Source of the DNA: Pseudomonadota bacterium
GTDB taxonomy: Bacteria; Pseudomonadota; Alphaproteobacteria; Sphingomonadales; Govanellaceae
Length of the DNA stretch: 64,000 nt
Reading direction: 5' to 3'
NCBI GenBank assembly: GCA_003577275.1
Contig: QEVO01000005.1
Span: forward strand, 164,386 to 228,385
Shown piece by piece: positions 52,504 to 63,295 of this stretch. The stretch's first letter is position 1. Each line of letters begins with the position of its first letter. The position numbers and the translations under genes are program-made. The notes beneath the pieces are model-generated. The model did not search any database and was not told the DNA's origin. It saw only the letters and a list, made by a program, of their open reading frames with translations.

Positions 52504-52743
52504 ATGGCCATGCAGATCGAGGACATCGAACGCCTGATCAAAGAGGCGCTGCCCGATGCCAAGGTCACCATCGAGGATCTGCGCGGCGACGGCGATCATT
52601 ATGCCGCGCAAGTGGTATCCGCCGCTTTCAAAGGCAAGACCCGGGTGCAGCAGCACCAGATGGTCTACGATGCGCTGCGCGGCAAAATGGGCGGCGAACT
52701 CCATGCCCTGGCCCTGCAAACTACGGCGCCGGAAGGCGCTTGA
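52504..52743 (+). CDS. bolA: BolA family protein
   Basis: A 79-residue BolA (MAMQIEDIERLIKEALPDAKVTIEDLRGDGDHYAAQVVS). It has the FKGKTRVQQHQMVYDAL segment with the conserved His. BolA proteins pair with CGFS glutaredoxins to carry [2Fe-2S]; the grxD gene follows directly. GGAG about nine bases before the ATG supports this start. Confidence 0.95.
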   Translation: MAMQIEDIERLIKEALPDAKVTIEDLRGDGDHYAAQVVSAAFKGKTRVQQHQMVYDALRGKMGGELHALALQTTAPEGA

Positions 52744-52775
52744 TTATTCCCAATCCTTCACGAGAGTTTTGAAAA

Positions 52776-53114
52776 ATGAGCAGCAATCCCGTTCGCGAGC
52801 GGATTTCCAAGGAAGTCAGGGAAAACGACGTCGTCCTTTACATGAAAGGTACGCCGATGTTCCCGCAGTGCGGCTTTTCCGCCGCCGTGGTGGAGATTTT
52901 GGAGTATTTCGGCGTGCCCTATAAGGGTATCGACGTGCTGCAAGATCCGTCCTTGCGCCAGGGCATCAAGGAATTCGCCAACTGGCCGACCATCCCGCAG
53001 CTTTACGTCAAGGGCGAGTTCGTCGGCGGCTGCGACATCGTGCGCGAAATGGCCGAAAATGGCGAATTGGCTCAGGTGCTGAAGGACAAAGGCATCAAGA
53101 CCAGCGCCGCATGA
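52776..53114 (+). CDS. grxD: Monothiol glutaredoxin (Grx4/GrxD)
   Basis: A 112-residue protein with VVLYMKGTPMFPQCGFSAAVVEIL (CGFS active site), NWPTIPQLYVKGEFVGGCDIVREM (cis-Pro and GSH-binding). Binds Fe-S clusters with BolA, which is encoded just upstream. Confidence 0.97.
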   Translation: MSSNPVRERISKEVRENDVVLYMKGTPMFPQCGFSAAVVEILEYFGVPYKGIDVLQDPSLRQGIKEFANWPTIPQLYVKGEFVGGCDIVREMAENGELAQVLKDKGIKTSAA

Positions 53115-53120
53115 GGGCCT

Positions 53121-53552
53121 TCAGGCGGTCGCACATGTTGCGCCGCTGCCTTCCGCCGCTTCAATCATCACCGCCGCCAGCGTGATATAGGCCACGCCCC
53201 AGGCTTCCCTGACCGCCGGGGTGAAGGCGGCGCCCAGCCCCTGCTCCAAGGTCCAGATCAGGGCTTCGCCGACGGTTTGGTAATGGCCGGGCTGAACGTC
53301 ATACCCCTTATGGCGGCGCCCTAAATCCTGGACCGCCGGCACCAGCGTTTCCAGTCGGTCGAGGCCGGCGACCACCGCGCCGATCATGGTCATCAATTTC
53401 CGGCCCTGTTCCTTCATATTTCCCTTGAACAGCGGGCGAAGGGCGGGGTCGAGGGTAAACAGGCGGTCATAAAACAGCGCCGCCGCCTGATCAGCGATGG
53501 GCTGCACCAGTTTGAAGCTTTCCTGAACTTGGCGAACTTGTTGGGGCGTCAT
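53121..53552 (-). CDS. Single-domain bacterial hemoglobin-like globin
   Basis: A 143-residue globin: MTPQQVRQVQESFKLVQPIADQAAALFYDRLFTLDPALRPLFKGNMKEQGRKLMTMIG, like the globin domain of flavohemoglobins. The proximal His is in LGRRHKGYDVQPGHYQTVGEALIWTLEQGLG. GGGAGAGG precedes the chosen ATG. No reductase domain, so it is of the Vitreoscilla hemoglobin class; role in oxygen or NO handling inferred. Confidence 0.85.
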   Translation of the reverse strand: MTPQQVRQVQESFKLVQPIADQAAALFYDRLFTLDPALRPLFKGNMKEQGRKLMTMIGAVVAGLDRLETLVPAVQDLGRRHKGYDVQPGHYQTVGEALIWTLEQGLGAAFTPAVREAWGVAYITLAAVMIEAAEGSGATCATA

Positions 53553-53640
53553 TGTTGCCTCTCCCTGCACCGTAAGATCCCCCAAGCTGCCCGCAAGCCA
53601 TGAAGAAAATGCTAAGGACCTGCTGTCAGATATTGTATTG

Positions 53641-53721
53641 TCAGGCTATAACCTTATTTATTTAGTAATAAAAACAGGATATAATCTGATTAAATCTAGC
53701 TCAGCACAGGTTATAGCCAGA
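53641..53721. promoter_or_regulatory. Inverted repeat before the mobile mystery pair (autoregulatory operator)
   Basis: TCAGGCTATAACCT (53641-53654) and AGGTTATAGCCAGA (53708-53721) pair at 13 of 14 positions, with AT-rich DNA between. The right arm abuts the start codon, so the HTH protein probably binds and limits its own operon. Confidence 0.7.
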
Positions 53722-54185
53722 TGAAAAACACCCATCGCACAATGGCGCGCCGCCGGCTTGACGAACGCTTAGGCGCCTTAGGTTCCCCGGAGCGCTTCAC
53801 TCCTCCCCCCAAAGGATGGGTTCAGGCCATCCGCGACGCCCTGGGCATGACGGCGGCCCAGTTGGGCGCGCGATTGGGGGTAAAGCCGCAGACTGTCGCC
53901 GACTTGGAAAAGTCCGAGGCGCAGGGAACCATTCAACTCAACACATTGCGCAAGGCGGCAGAGGCAATGGATTGCACCCTTGTTTATGCGCTGGTGCCCA
54001 ACGGGTCGCTGGAGGGCATGGTTCGTGCTCGCGCTGAAGCCATGGCCAAGGACGCTTTGGGACGTATCGGCCATACCATGGCGCTGGAGGACCAGGAACT
54101 TCCCAAGGCGAGGCGGCAAGAGCAGATCGATGAGTATATCCGTCTCCATCTTAAGGAACGGAATTTATGGGACCGAAAGTCGTGA
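53721..54185 (+). CDS. Mobile mystery protein A (HTH regulator / antitoxin-like)
   Basis: A 154-residue protein: ARRRLDERLGALGSPERFTPPPKGWVQAIRDALGMTAAQLGARLGVKPQTVADLEKSEAQGTIQLNTLRKAAEAMDCTLVYALVPNGSLEGM. This is the XRE HTH of the mobile mystery protein A family, always paired with a Fic protein B. It ends inside the Fic gene start (19-base overlap), so the two are coupled. Confidence 0.9.
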   Translation: MKNTHRTMARRRLDERLGALGSPERFTPPPKGWVQAIRDALGMTAAQLGARLGVKPQTVADLEKSEAQGTIQLNTLRKAAEAMDCTLVYALVPNGSLEGMVRARAEAMAKDALGRIGHTMALEDQELPKARRQEQIDEYIRLHLKERNLWDRKS

Positions 54186-54769
54186 CTGATCTTTATGACA
54201 CGCCATCGGACGCAACGCCCTTGGCGCCGTCAGAATGCGACGGGTTGCTACAAAGCTGGATCACCTTTCGCCGGGATCTTAATGAAGCTGAGCAAGCCAA
54301 CATCACCGCTGGGACGGCGTGGGCCCTGCGACAGCGACGGACAGACATTCTGACGGATGATTTCGTGCGCTTGTTGCATCATAAAATGTTTGGCGGCGTA
54401 TGGGCTTGGGCCGGCAGCTACCGCAAGACCGAGCGCAACATCGGCATTCATCCCGCCCGTATCGCGCTGGAGGTAAACACTACCCTGAGCGATGTAAAAT
54501 ATTGGCTTGAACACGACACTTACCCGATGGATGAGATCGCCATCCGCCTTCATCATCGCCTGGTCGCCATCCATCCCTTCGCCAACGGCAACGGCCGCCA
54601 TACCCGGCTGATGGCGGACCTGCTGGCGGTCCGGCAGGGCAACAGCCCCTTCACCTGGGGACGTAATAGCCTGATGGAAGCCGGCTCCACCCGAAAACAG
54701 TACATTGCCGCACTTCGGGCGGCAGATCATCACAATATCGCGCCCCTCCTGGCGTTCGCCAGGTCATAA
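54167..54769 (+). CDS. Mobile mystery protein B (Fic-domain protein)
   Basis: A 200-residue Fic protein: TFRRDLNEAEQANI, LLHHKMFGGVWAWAGSYRKTERNIGIHP, and the core HPFANGNGRHTRLMADLLA at about residues 137-156. The position usually Asp/Glu in HPFx(D/E)GNGR is Asn, so canonical AMP transfer may be altered; other members of this group also have Asn. Works as the probable toxin partner of the upstream HTH protein. Confidence 0.9.
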   Translation: MGPKVVTDLYDTPSDATPLAPSECDGLLQSWITFRRDLNEAEQANITAGTAWALRQRRTDILTDDFVRLLHHKMFGGVWAWAGSYRKTERNIGIHPARIALEVNTTLSDVKYWLEHDTYPMDEIAIRLHHRLVAIHPFANGNGRHTRLMADLLAVRQGNSPFTWGRNSLMEAGSTRKQYIAALRAADHHNIAPLLAFARS

Positions 54770-54783
54770 AGTAAAACGCAAAA

Positions 54784-54808
54784 CGGGCGGTTCCAGGGGA
54801 ACCGCCCG
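54784..54808. terminator. Intrinsic terminator for rpsD
   Basis: CGGGCGGTTCC (54784-54794) pairs perfectly with GGAACCGCCCG (54798-54808) over a 3-base loop. On the minus strand it is followed by TTTTGCGTTTTAC. It lies 30 bases past the rpsD stop and could also stop the fic transcript. Confidence 0.85.
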
Positions 54809-54836
54809 CTTGAGAATCTTTATATAGGATAGGGGC

Positions 54837-55454
54837 TTAGCGCGAGTAGAACTCGATCACCAGATTGGGTTCCATTTGCACCGGGTAGGGCACGTCGGAG
54901 AGCACCGGCACCCGGACATAGGTCGCCTTCATGTTCTTGTGGTCGGCCTCGATATAGTCCGGCACCTCGCGCTCGCCTGATTGCGTCGCCTCGAGCACCA
55001 GCGCCATATCCTTGGACTTGTCCTTCAATTCCACCACATCGCCAGCCTTCAAACGGGCGCTGGGGATATTGCAGCGTTTGCCGTTGACCTTGACATGGCC
55101 GTGGCTGACGAACTGGCGGGCGGCGAACATGGTGGGCACGAACTTGGCGCGGTAGACGATGGCGTCCAAACGGCTTTCCAACAGGCCGATCAGGTTATCG
55201 CCGGTGGCGCCGCGCATCTGCGCCGCATCGGCGTAGATATTGCGGAACTGCCGTTCCTGGATGTTGGCGTAATAGCCTTTCAGCTTCTGCTTGGCGCGCA
55301 GCTGGATGCCGTAGTCGGAAAGCTTGCCCTTACGGCGCTGGCCGTGCTGGCCGGGGCCATATTCCCGGCGGTTGACCGGGCTTTTGGGGCGACCCCAGAT
55401 GTTTTGGCCCATCCGGCGGTCAAGTTTGTACTTGGAATTCTCACGTTTCGACAT
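54837..55454 (-). CDS. rpsD: 30S ribosomal protein S4
   Basis: A 205-residue S4: [42 protein letters not shown], then the S4 RNA-binding domain ([44 protein letters not shown]). Alphaproteobacterial form without the zinc Cys cluster. Stand-alone, as usual in this class. Confidence 0.98.
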   Translation of the reverse strand: MSKRENSKYKLDRRMGQNIWGRPKSPVNRREYGPGQHGQRRKGKLSDYGIQLRAKQKLKGYYANIQERQFRNIYADAAQMRGATGDNLIGLLESRLDAIVYRAKFVPTMFAARQFVSHGHVKVNGKRCNIPSARLKAGDVVELKDKSKDMALVLEATQSGEREVPDYIEADHKNMKATYVRVPVLSDVPYPVQMEPNLVIEFYSR

Positions 55455-55617
55455 TTTTACGAACCGCTTTCTATGGTTGATTGTTGTCTATAAGCGCCAC
55501 GGACGACATTGGCCTTCCGGCCAAGCGCCCGCGCGGGCTCTTCACCCGTTCACGAACCGGCGCACTATAGCGACCAAACCCTGGATGTCAACGGTGATGG
55601 GAAGGCGGAAGCCGCCC
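55455..55617. other. Upstream region of rpsD / 3' side of ssb
   Basis: No gene. A short hairpin TTGGCC-TTCC-GGCCAAG (about 55510-55525) is seen, of the type found in ribosomal leaders or as a weak terminator after ssb on the minus strand. Confidence 0.35.
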
Positions 55618-56091
55618 TTAAAACGGAATCTCGTCGTCGAGGTCGCCGCCGCCCTTGGAGGCGCTCTTGGCCCCGCCAAAGCCGCCCGAGGAGCCGAAAT
55701 CGTCGCCGCCGGCCGCGGCGTAGCTGCCGCCGCCCTCGCCCTTGGCGTCGAGAAGCGTCAATTCGCCCTTGAAGCGCGATAGCACAACTTCGGTGCTATA
55801 ACGCTCGGTCCCCGACTGATCGGTCCATTTGCGGGTCTGCAACTGGCCTTCCAGATAGACCTTGGACCCCTTGCGCAAATACTGTTCGGCGATGCGGGCA
55901 AGGTTTTCATTGAAGATCACCACCCGGTGCCACTCGGTGCGCTCCTGGCGTTCGCCCGTGTTGCGGTCCTTCCAGGTCTCCGAGGTGGCCACCGACAGAT
56001 TGACCACCGGCTTGCCGTCCTGGGTGTGGCGAACCTCGGGGTCACGGCCCAGATTGCCCACCAGAATGACCTTGTTGACGCTGCCAGCCAT
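55618..56091 (-). CDS. ssb: Single-stranded DNA-binding protein
   Basis: A 157-residue [43 protein letters not shown], then [39 protein letters not shown] (OB fold), a Gly-rich linker and the acidic tip DLDDEIPF that binds partner proteins. AAAGGGGG lies six bases before the ATG. Divergent from uvrA with a LexA box between. Confidence 0.98.
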   Translation of the reverse strand: MAGSVNKVILVGNLGRDPEVRHTQDGKPVVNLSVATSETWKDRNTGERQERTEWHRVVIFNENLARIAEQYLRKGSKVYLEGQLQTRKWTDQSGTERYSTEVVLSRFKGELTLLDAKGEGGGSYAAAGGDDFGSSGGFGGAKSASKGGGDLDDEIPF

Positions 56092-56223
56092 GAAGACCCC
56101 CTTTAATTTAAGTCGTCCTTGAAATTTCCCGCACCTTAGCCAATCGTTCCCCGCACCGCCAGCGCGAATCGTCGTATAAGGAAAGGCTGTCAGTCGAGCC
56201 AAGAATCGGCTCTTGACAGATTA

Positions 56224-56238
56224 GAACAAAATTAGAAC
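56224..56238. promoter_or_regulatory. LexA (SOS) box between ssb and uvrA
   Basis: GAAC-AAAATTA-GAAC, on the other strand GTTC-N7-GTTC, the alphaproteobacterial LexA site. It overlaps a TTGACA at 56213-56218 reading toward uvrA. Confidence 0.85.
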
Positions 56239-56267
56239 ATTTGCCAGCAGTCGTTCAGAGTAGTCCC

Positions 56268-59141
<2,874 letters not shown>

Positions 59142-59184
59142 AAACCGTTTCTATACTGAACCGGCTATCGTTATGTTCCCCCCG

Positions 59185-59287
59185 TGGATTCCCGCTTTCG
59201 CGGGAATGACGGTAAAATATAAATGGGTCGGAACATCGCAGGAAACTGTCCATCCTTAAGTGTCATTCCCGCGAAAGCGGGAATCCA
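59185..59287. repeat. Palindromic repeats (opposed pair) before the GIY-YIG gene
   Basis: TGGATTCCCGCTTTCGCGGG...(59185-59212) and GTCATTCCCGCGAAAGCGGG...(59262-59287) are the same unit in opposite directions. Confidence 0.9.
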
Positions 59288-59301
59288 TTTCTTAGTCTGA
59301 A

Positions 59302-59613
59302 ATGATGAAGCATGGATACGTTTATATTCTGACAAATAAGAAACATGGCACACTATACATTGGCGTGACATCAGACTTGCCAAAGCGAATACACCAGCAC
59401 CGGGAAGGATTGATTGACGGGTTCACTAAAAATTACGGATTAAAAAGTCTAGTCTACTATGAAGCCCATGATGACATTACAGATGCCATCCAACGGGAAA
59501 AGCAGATGAAGAAGTGGAGACGTTCCTGGAAAATTGAATTAATTGAAAGCATGAATCCTCTTTGGCTTGATCTTTACAATGGCCTGCACGGATTCCCGCT
59601 TTCGCGGGAATGA
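59302..59613 (+). CDS. GIY-YIG nuclease-superfamily protein framed by repeats
   Basis: A 103-residue protein: HGYVYILTNKKHGTLYIGVTSDLPKRIHQHREGLIDGFTKNYGLKSLVYYE, the GIY-YIG pattern YVYIL...YIG with Arg in LPKRI and Glu in the IQREKQMKKW segment. Same family as UvrC-N-like stand-alone proteins (UPF0213). Composition is AT-richer than the neighbours. Its last codons (GFPLSRE) are made by the downstream palindromic repeat, whose TGA is the stop. Possible repeat-mobilising nuclease, by analogy with RAYT/REP pairs; inference. Confidence 0.85.
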   Translation: MMKHGYVYILTNKKHGTLYIGVTSDLPKRIHQHREGLIDGFTKNYGLKSLVYYEAHDDITDAIQREKQMKKWRRSWKIELIESMNPLWLDLYNGLHGFPLSRE

Positions 59614-59616
59614 CGG
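59590..59616. repeat. Palindromic repeat at the 3' end of the GIY-YIG gene
   Basis: GGATTCCCGCTTTCGCGGGA... unit, identical to the one at 59186-59212, overlapping the last eight codons and stop of the GIY-YIG ORF. Confidence 0.9.
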
Positions 59617-59704
59617 CTTGGATTGGGATATATGCCCACATTACGTTGACCCACTAGGCTTCCTTTGTTATCATCGTTTACATTGTTAACAACGGAAACA
59701 TCCT

Positions 59705-59968
59705 ATGTCCGAATCGACGCCGTTAGGGTTTCGGGTGCCGCCGGAGAAGGCGGCGGCGCTGGAAAAACTGGCCGCCGCCACCGACCGGCCAAAATCCTGG
59801 CTGTTGGAGCAGGCGCTGGACGCCTATCTGGAAACCAACGCCTGGCAGGTTGCTCATATAGAACAAGGGCTTGCCGACCTTAAAGCCGGCAAGGCGGTGC
59901 CCCATGACAAGGTCGCCGGCTGGCTGAAAAGCTGGGGCGGCAGTGCGGAACGCAAGCGGCCGCGATGA
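59705..59968 (+). CDS. Ribbon-helix-helix antitoxin
   Basis: An 87-residue protein: PLGFRVPPEKAAALEKLAAATDRPKSWLLEQALDAYLETNAWQ, the RHH fold of CopG/ParD-type antitoxins (strand LGFRVP, two helices). C-terminal part (LKAGKAVPHDKVAGWLKSWG) is the toxin-binding region. The stop overlaps the toxin ATG (ATGA). Confidence 0.88.
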   Translation: MSESTPLGFRVPPEKAAALEKLAAATDRPKSWLLEQALDAYLETNAWQVAHIEQGLADLKAGKAVPHDKVAGWLKSWGGSAERKRPR

Positions 59969-60246
59969 TCATCGTCTGGTCGCGCACCGCCGTTGCCGAC
60001 CTGGAGGAGGTCCGTCGTTATATCGCCGACGATGACCCCAAGGCAGCCCAGGATATCGCGCGGCGAATCCTGGAGGCGGTAGAGCAATTGGCTGCCTTCC
60101 CCATGAGCGGGCGCGCCGGCCGCGTCCCCGATACGCGGGAGCTGGTGGTGACGGGAACGCCCTTTGTTATTCCCTATACCGTACGCGGCAAAAGAATTGA
60201 AATCATTGCCGTGCTGCACAGCGCGCGCCAATGGCCGATGACATGA
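59965..60246 (+). CDS. RelE/ParE-family toxin
   Basis: A 93-residue protein: IIVWSRTAVADLEEVRRYIADDDPKAAQDIARRILEAVEQLAAFPMSGRAGRVPDTRELVVTGTPFVIPYTVRGKRIEIIAVLHSARQWP. This is the ParE/RelE fold with the conserved F/L..P..GR and ELV...FVIPY segments. Toxin of the pair with the RHH protein upstream; target (gyrase or ribosome) not decided. Confidence 0.9.
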   Translation: MIIVWSRTAVADLEEVRRYIADDDPKAAQDIARRILEAVEQLAAFPMSGRAGRVPDTRELVVTGTPFVIPYTVRGKRIEIIAVLHSARQWPMT

Positions 60247-60301
60247 ATGAAAATCACTATACCGTAACGTGGGTTTGCTGACGCTAACCCACGTTACCAA
60301 T

Positions 60302-60835
60302 TCACCCTCGCCGCGGCATCATGCGTATGAGCGTGTTGTCGCGCACGATGTAGTGATGGAACAGCGCGGCAGCGGCATGCAAGCCGATCAGGTAATAGCC
60401 GATGGTGCCGATGGTTTCGTGAATTTCCTCGAAGGTTTCCCCGAGCTCCTTGTCCGGGCCGATGAGCGCCGGCAGCTCCAGTCCGAAAAAGGGAATGGGT
60501 TTTGCTTCGGCGCTGAGCATCAACCAGCCCAAGATTGGCATGGCGATCATCAGGGCGTAGAGCGCGCCATGCACCACCTTGGTGATCAAGGTCTGCCAAG
60601 CCGGCGGCGCGGGAGTAATCGGCGGCGCCGTCTCGACCAAGCGCGCGGCCAACCGCACGATGACCAGCGCAAGCACCGAAAGCCCCAGCATGAAGTGCCA
60701 CATCATCAGCGCCTTGCGGGGATCGCTGCCCTTGGGAAAGGCTTCGTGCAGTTCCACCGTGGCGTAAACCGCTGCAAAAAGCAGCAACATCGCCCAATGC
60801 AGCGCGATCGTTAGAGAGCCGTACCTGTCTTTCAT
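60302..60835 (-). CDS. Cytochrome b561 family protein
   Basis: A 177-residue membrane protein with four helices: LTIALHWAMLLLFAAVYATVELHEAF, MMWHFMLGLSVLALVIVRLAARL, VVHGALYALMIAMPILGWLML, and TIGYYLIGLHAAAALFHHYI. Heme-ligand His residues in helices 1, 2 and 4 match the bacterial b561 (CybB-like) family. Probably electron transfer from quinol; start at 60835. Confidence 0.9.
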   Translation of the reverse strand: MKDRYGSLTIALHWAMLLLFAAVYATVELHEAFPKGSDPRKALMMWHFMLGLSVLALVIVRLAARLVETAPPITPAPPAWQTLITKVVHGALYALMIAMPILGWLMLSAEAKPIPFFGLELPALIGPDKELGETFEEIHETIGTIGYYLIGLHAAAALFHHYIVRDNTLIRMMPRRG

Positions 60836-60987
60836 GTCACACTCGTCTCAAAGACTTGGGGCATAGGGAGGTTAATCCAACGCCGGCCGTTTGGCAAATA
60901 TATCAGGCAGCAAGGCCACCGCCTTGTCTGAAGCGCTTTTGGTACCTATTATCATTATCAGAAACGTCGACGCGCGAGAATGATAGC

Positions 60988-61335
60988 ATGAGAAAATCCA
61001 TCGCCGGAAAGCTTGGACTTTTACGTAACGTGCTCACGGGAACCATGCTGCTGTTGCTGTCCGCCTGCGGCGTTTCGGAGGAGGTGCCGGATACCATCAG
61101 CTATGCCTGCGATCAAGGCGTCGTCGCCAAGGTCGCCTTTTCGCCGCAGCGCGACCGGGCGCGGCTGGAAATCGGCGCGCTGTCTTATGACTTGCAGGCA
61201 ATCGATGCTGACAGCGGCGTCAAGTACAGCAATGATAATATGCTCTACTGGGCAAAGGGTGATGAAGCCGAGATCAGCGGCGTCGAGCTGCTCAAGCCCC
61301 TCAAGTGCAAGCGCCGCAACGGCGATGGTTCTTAA
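60988..61335 (+). CDS. MliC-like lipoprotein (lysozyme inhibitor family)
   Basis: A 115-residue protein with a lipoprotein signal ([13 protein letters not shown]; lipobox LSAC). Then [62 protein letters not shown], the MliC/C-type lysozyme inhibitor pattern: YxCxxG, a middle L..., SGxKYxxxxxxxWxKGxEA. Predicted in the outer membrane. The stop overlaps the convergent ilvD end. Confidence 0.8.
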   Translation: MRKSIAGKLGLLRNVLTGTMLLLLSACGVSEEVPDTISYACDQGVVAKVAFSPQRDRARLEIGALSYDLQAIDADSGVKYSNDNMLYWAKGDEAEISGVELLKPLKCKRRNGDGS

Positions 61336-63179
61336 GGCCGGCGGCCCACGCCGCTCACATCCCGCACCGCGCCGCGCGCCGCGCTGGTGGTAAACGCAGC
61401 ATAGGCTTGAAGCGCGGTGGAGACTTTGCGTTGCCGGTTGGCCGGCGCAAAGCCGTTGGCGCTCTGGGCGCGCCGTCGCGCCGCCAGAACATCTTCCGCC
61501 ACCGCCAGATGAATGGTGCGCGCCGGTATGTCGATCTCGATGCGGTCGCCGGTTTCAACGAGCGCTATGAGCCCGCCTTCCGCCGCTTCCGGCGAGACGT
61601 GGCCGATGGACAGGCCCGAGGTGCCGCCGGAAAACCGCCCGTCAGTAATCAGCGCGCAGGCCTTGCCGAGTCCCTTCGATTTTAAGTAGCTGGTGGGATA
61701 GAGCATCTCCTGCATGCCGGGACCGCCCTTGGGGCCTTCATAGCGAATGACCACCACCTCACCAGCCTTCACCTCGCCGCCCAAAATGCCGGCCACCGCC
61801 GCATCCTGACTTTCATAGACCCGCGCCGGGCCGGCAAAGCGCAGGATACTTTCATCGACGCCGGCGGTTTTGACGATGCAGCCGTCGCCGGCCAGATTGC
61901 CCTTCAACACCGCCAGGCCGCCATCCTTGCTGAACGGCGCGGCGGCCGAGCGGATGACGCCTTTCTCACGATCCAAGTCCAACGCCTCCCAGCGGTTTTG
62001 CTGAGAGAAGGCGGTTTGCGTCGGCACGCCACCCGGGGCCGCGCGATAAAAATCGTGCACCCGCGGGTTGTTGGTGCGCCGCACGTCCCAAGCGTGCAGC
62101 GCCTCGCCCATCGTGGCGCTGTGCGTCATCGGCGCATCCAGATGCAAGAGATCGGCCCGCGCCAGTTCGCCCAGGATCGCCATCACGCCGCCGGCGCGGT
62201 GCACGTCCTCCATATGCACGTCGTCCTTGGCGGGAGCCACCTTGCACAGCACCGGCACGCGGCGCGACAGGCGGTCGATATCATCCATGGTGAAATCCAG
62301 TTGCGCCTCGTGCGCCGCCGCCAGCAAGTGCAGCACGGTGTTGGTCGAGCCGCCCATGGCGATGTCCAGAGTCATGGCGTTCTCGAACGCCTGTTTACTG
62401 GCAATGACGCGCGGCAGCGCCGTGGCGTCATCTTTCTCGTACCAGCGGCGCGCCAGCTCGACGATCAGGCGGCCGGCTTCCAGAAATAGCGCCTGGCGAT
62501 CGGCATGGGTCGCCAGCAGCGAGCCGTTGCCCGGCAGCGATAGCCCCAAGGCCTCGGTCAGGCAGTTCATGGAGTTGGCGGTGAACATCCCCGAACAGGA
62601 GCCGCAGGTGGGACAGGCCGAGCGCTCGATTTCATTGACCTCCGCATCGGACCACGCCTCATCGGCGGCGGCGACCATGGCGTCCACCAGGTCCAACGCC
62701 TTGCGCTGACCTTTGAGCACCACCTTGCCGGCTTCCATGGGGCCGCCAGAGACGAACACGGCCGGAATATTAAGCCGCAGCGCCGCCATCAGCATGCCGG
62801 GCGTGATCTTGTCGCAGTTGGAGATGCACACCATGGCGTCGGCGCAATGGGCGTTGACCATGTATTCCACGCTGTCGGCGATCAGCTCCCGCGACGGCAG
62901 GCTGTAGAGCATGCCGTCATGCCCCATGGCGATGCCGTCATCCACCGCGATGGTGTTGAATTCCTTGGCGATGCCGCCCGCCTTCTCGATCTGCCGCGCC
63001 ACCAGTTGGCCTAAGTCCTTCAAATGCACATGGCCCGGCACGAATTGGGTGAAGGAATTGACCACGGCGATGATCGGCTTGCCGAAATCGGCGTTGCTCA
63101 CGCCGGTGGCGCGCCACAGGCTGCGCGCGCCGGCCATGTTGCGGCCATGGGTGGTGGTGCGAGAACGATAGGGAGGCAT
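61332..63179 (-). CDS. ilvD: Dihydroxy-acid dehydratase
   Basis: A 615-residue enzyme of valine/isoleucine synthesis. [26 protein letters not shown] start; [35 protein letters not shown] (Fe-S Cys), [27 protein letters not shown] (other Fe-S Cys), and [19 protein letters not shown] near the end. Length matches the E. coli type. Confidence 0.97.
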   Translation of the reverse strand: MPPYRSRTTTHGRNMAGARSLWRATGVSNADFGKPIIAVVNSFTQFVPGHVHLKDLGQLVARQIEKAGGIAKEFNTIAVDDGIAMGHDGMLYSLPSRELIADSVEYMVNAHCADAMVCISNCDKITPGMLMAALRLNIPAVFVSGGPMEAGKVVLKGQRKALDLVDAMVAAADEAWSDAEVNEIERSACPTCGSCSGMFTANSMNCLTEALGLSLPGNGSLLATHADRQALFLEAGRLIVELARRWYEKDDATALPRVIASKQAFENAMTLDIAMGGSTNTVLHLLAAAHEAQLDFTMDDIDRLSRRVPVLCKVAPAKDDVHMEDVHRAGGVMAILGELARADLLHLDAPMTHSATMGEALHAWDVRRTNNPRVHDFYRAAPGGVPTQTAFSQQNRWEALDLDREKGVIRSAAAPFSKDGGLAVLKGNLAGDGCIVKTAGVDESILRFAGPARVYESQDAAVAGILGGEVKAGEVVVIRYEGPKGGPGMQEMLYPTSYLKSKGLGKACALITDGRFSGGTSGLSIGHVSPEAAEGGLIALVETGDRIEIDIPARTIHLAVAEDVLAARRRAQSANGFAPANRQRKVSTALQAYAAFTTSAARGAVRDVSGVGRRP

Positions 63180-63295
63180 GTTCTACCCGCTTTCTTGAGC
63201 TTTACTGTCCCCCCTCGATAGCTACCAGTCGAGGGGGAGATGACGGATAACCCAATTATCCCTCAAAATCAAACGGGGTGGGGATTTTTTGAGGC

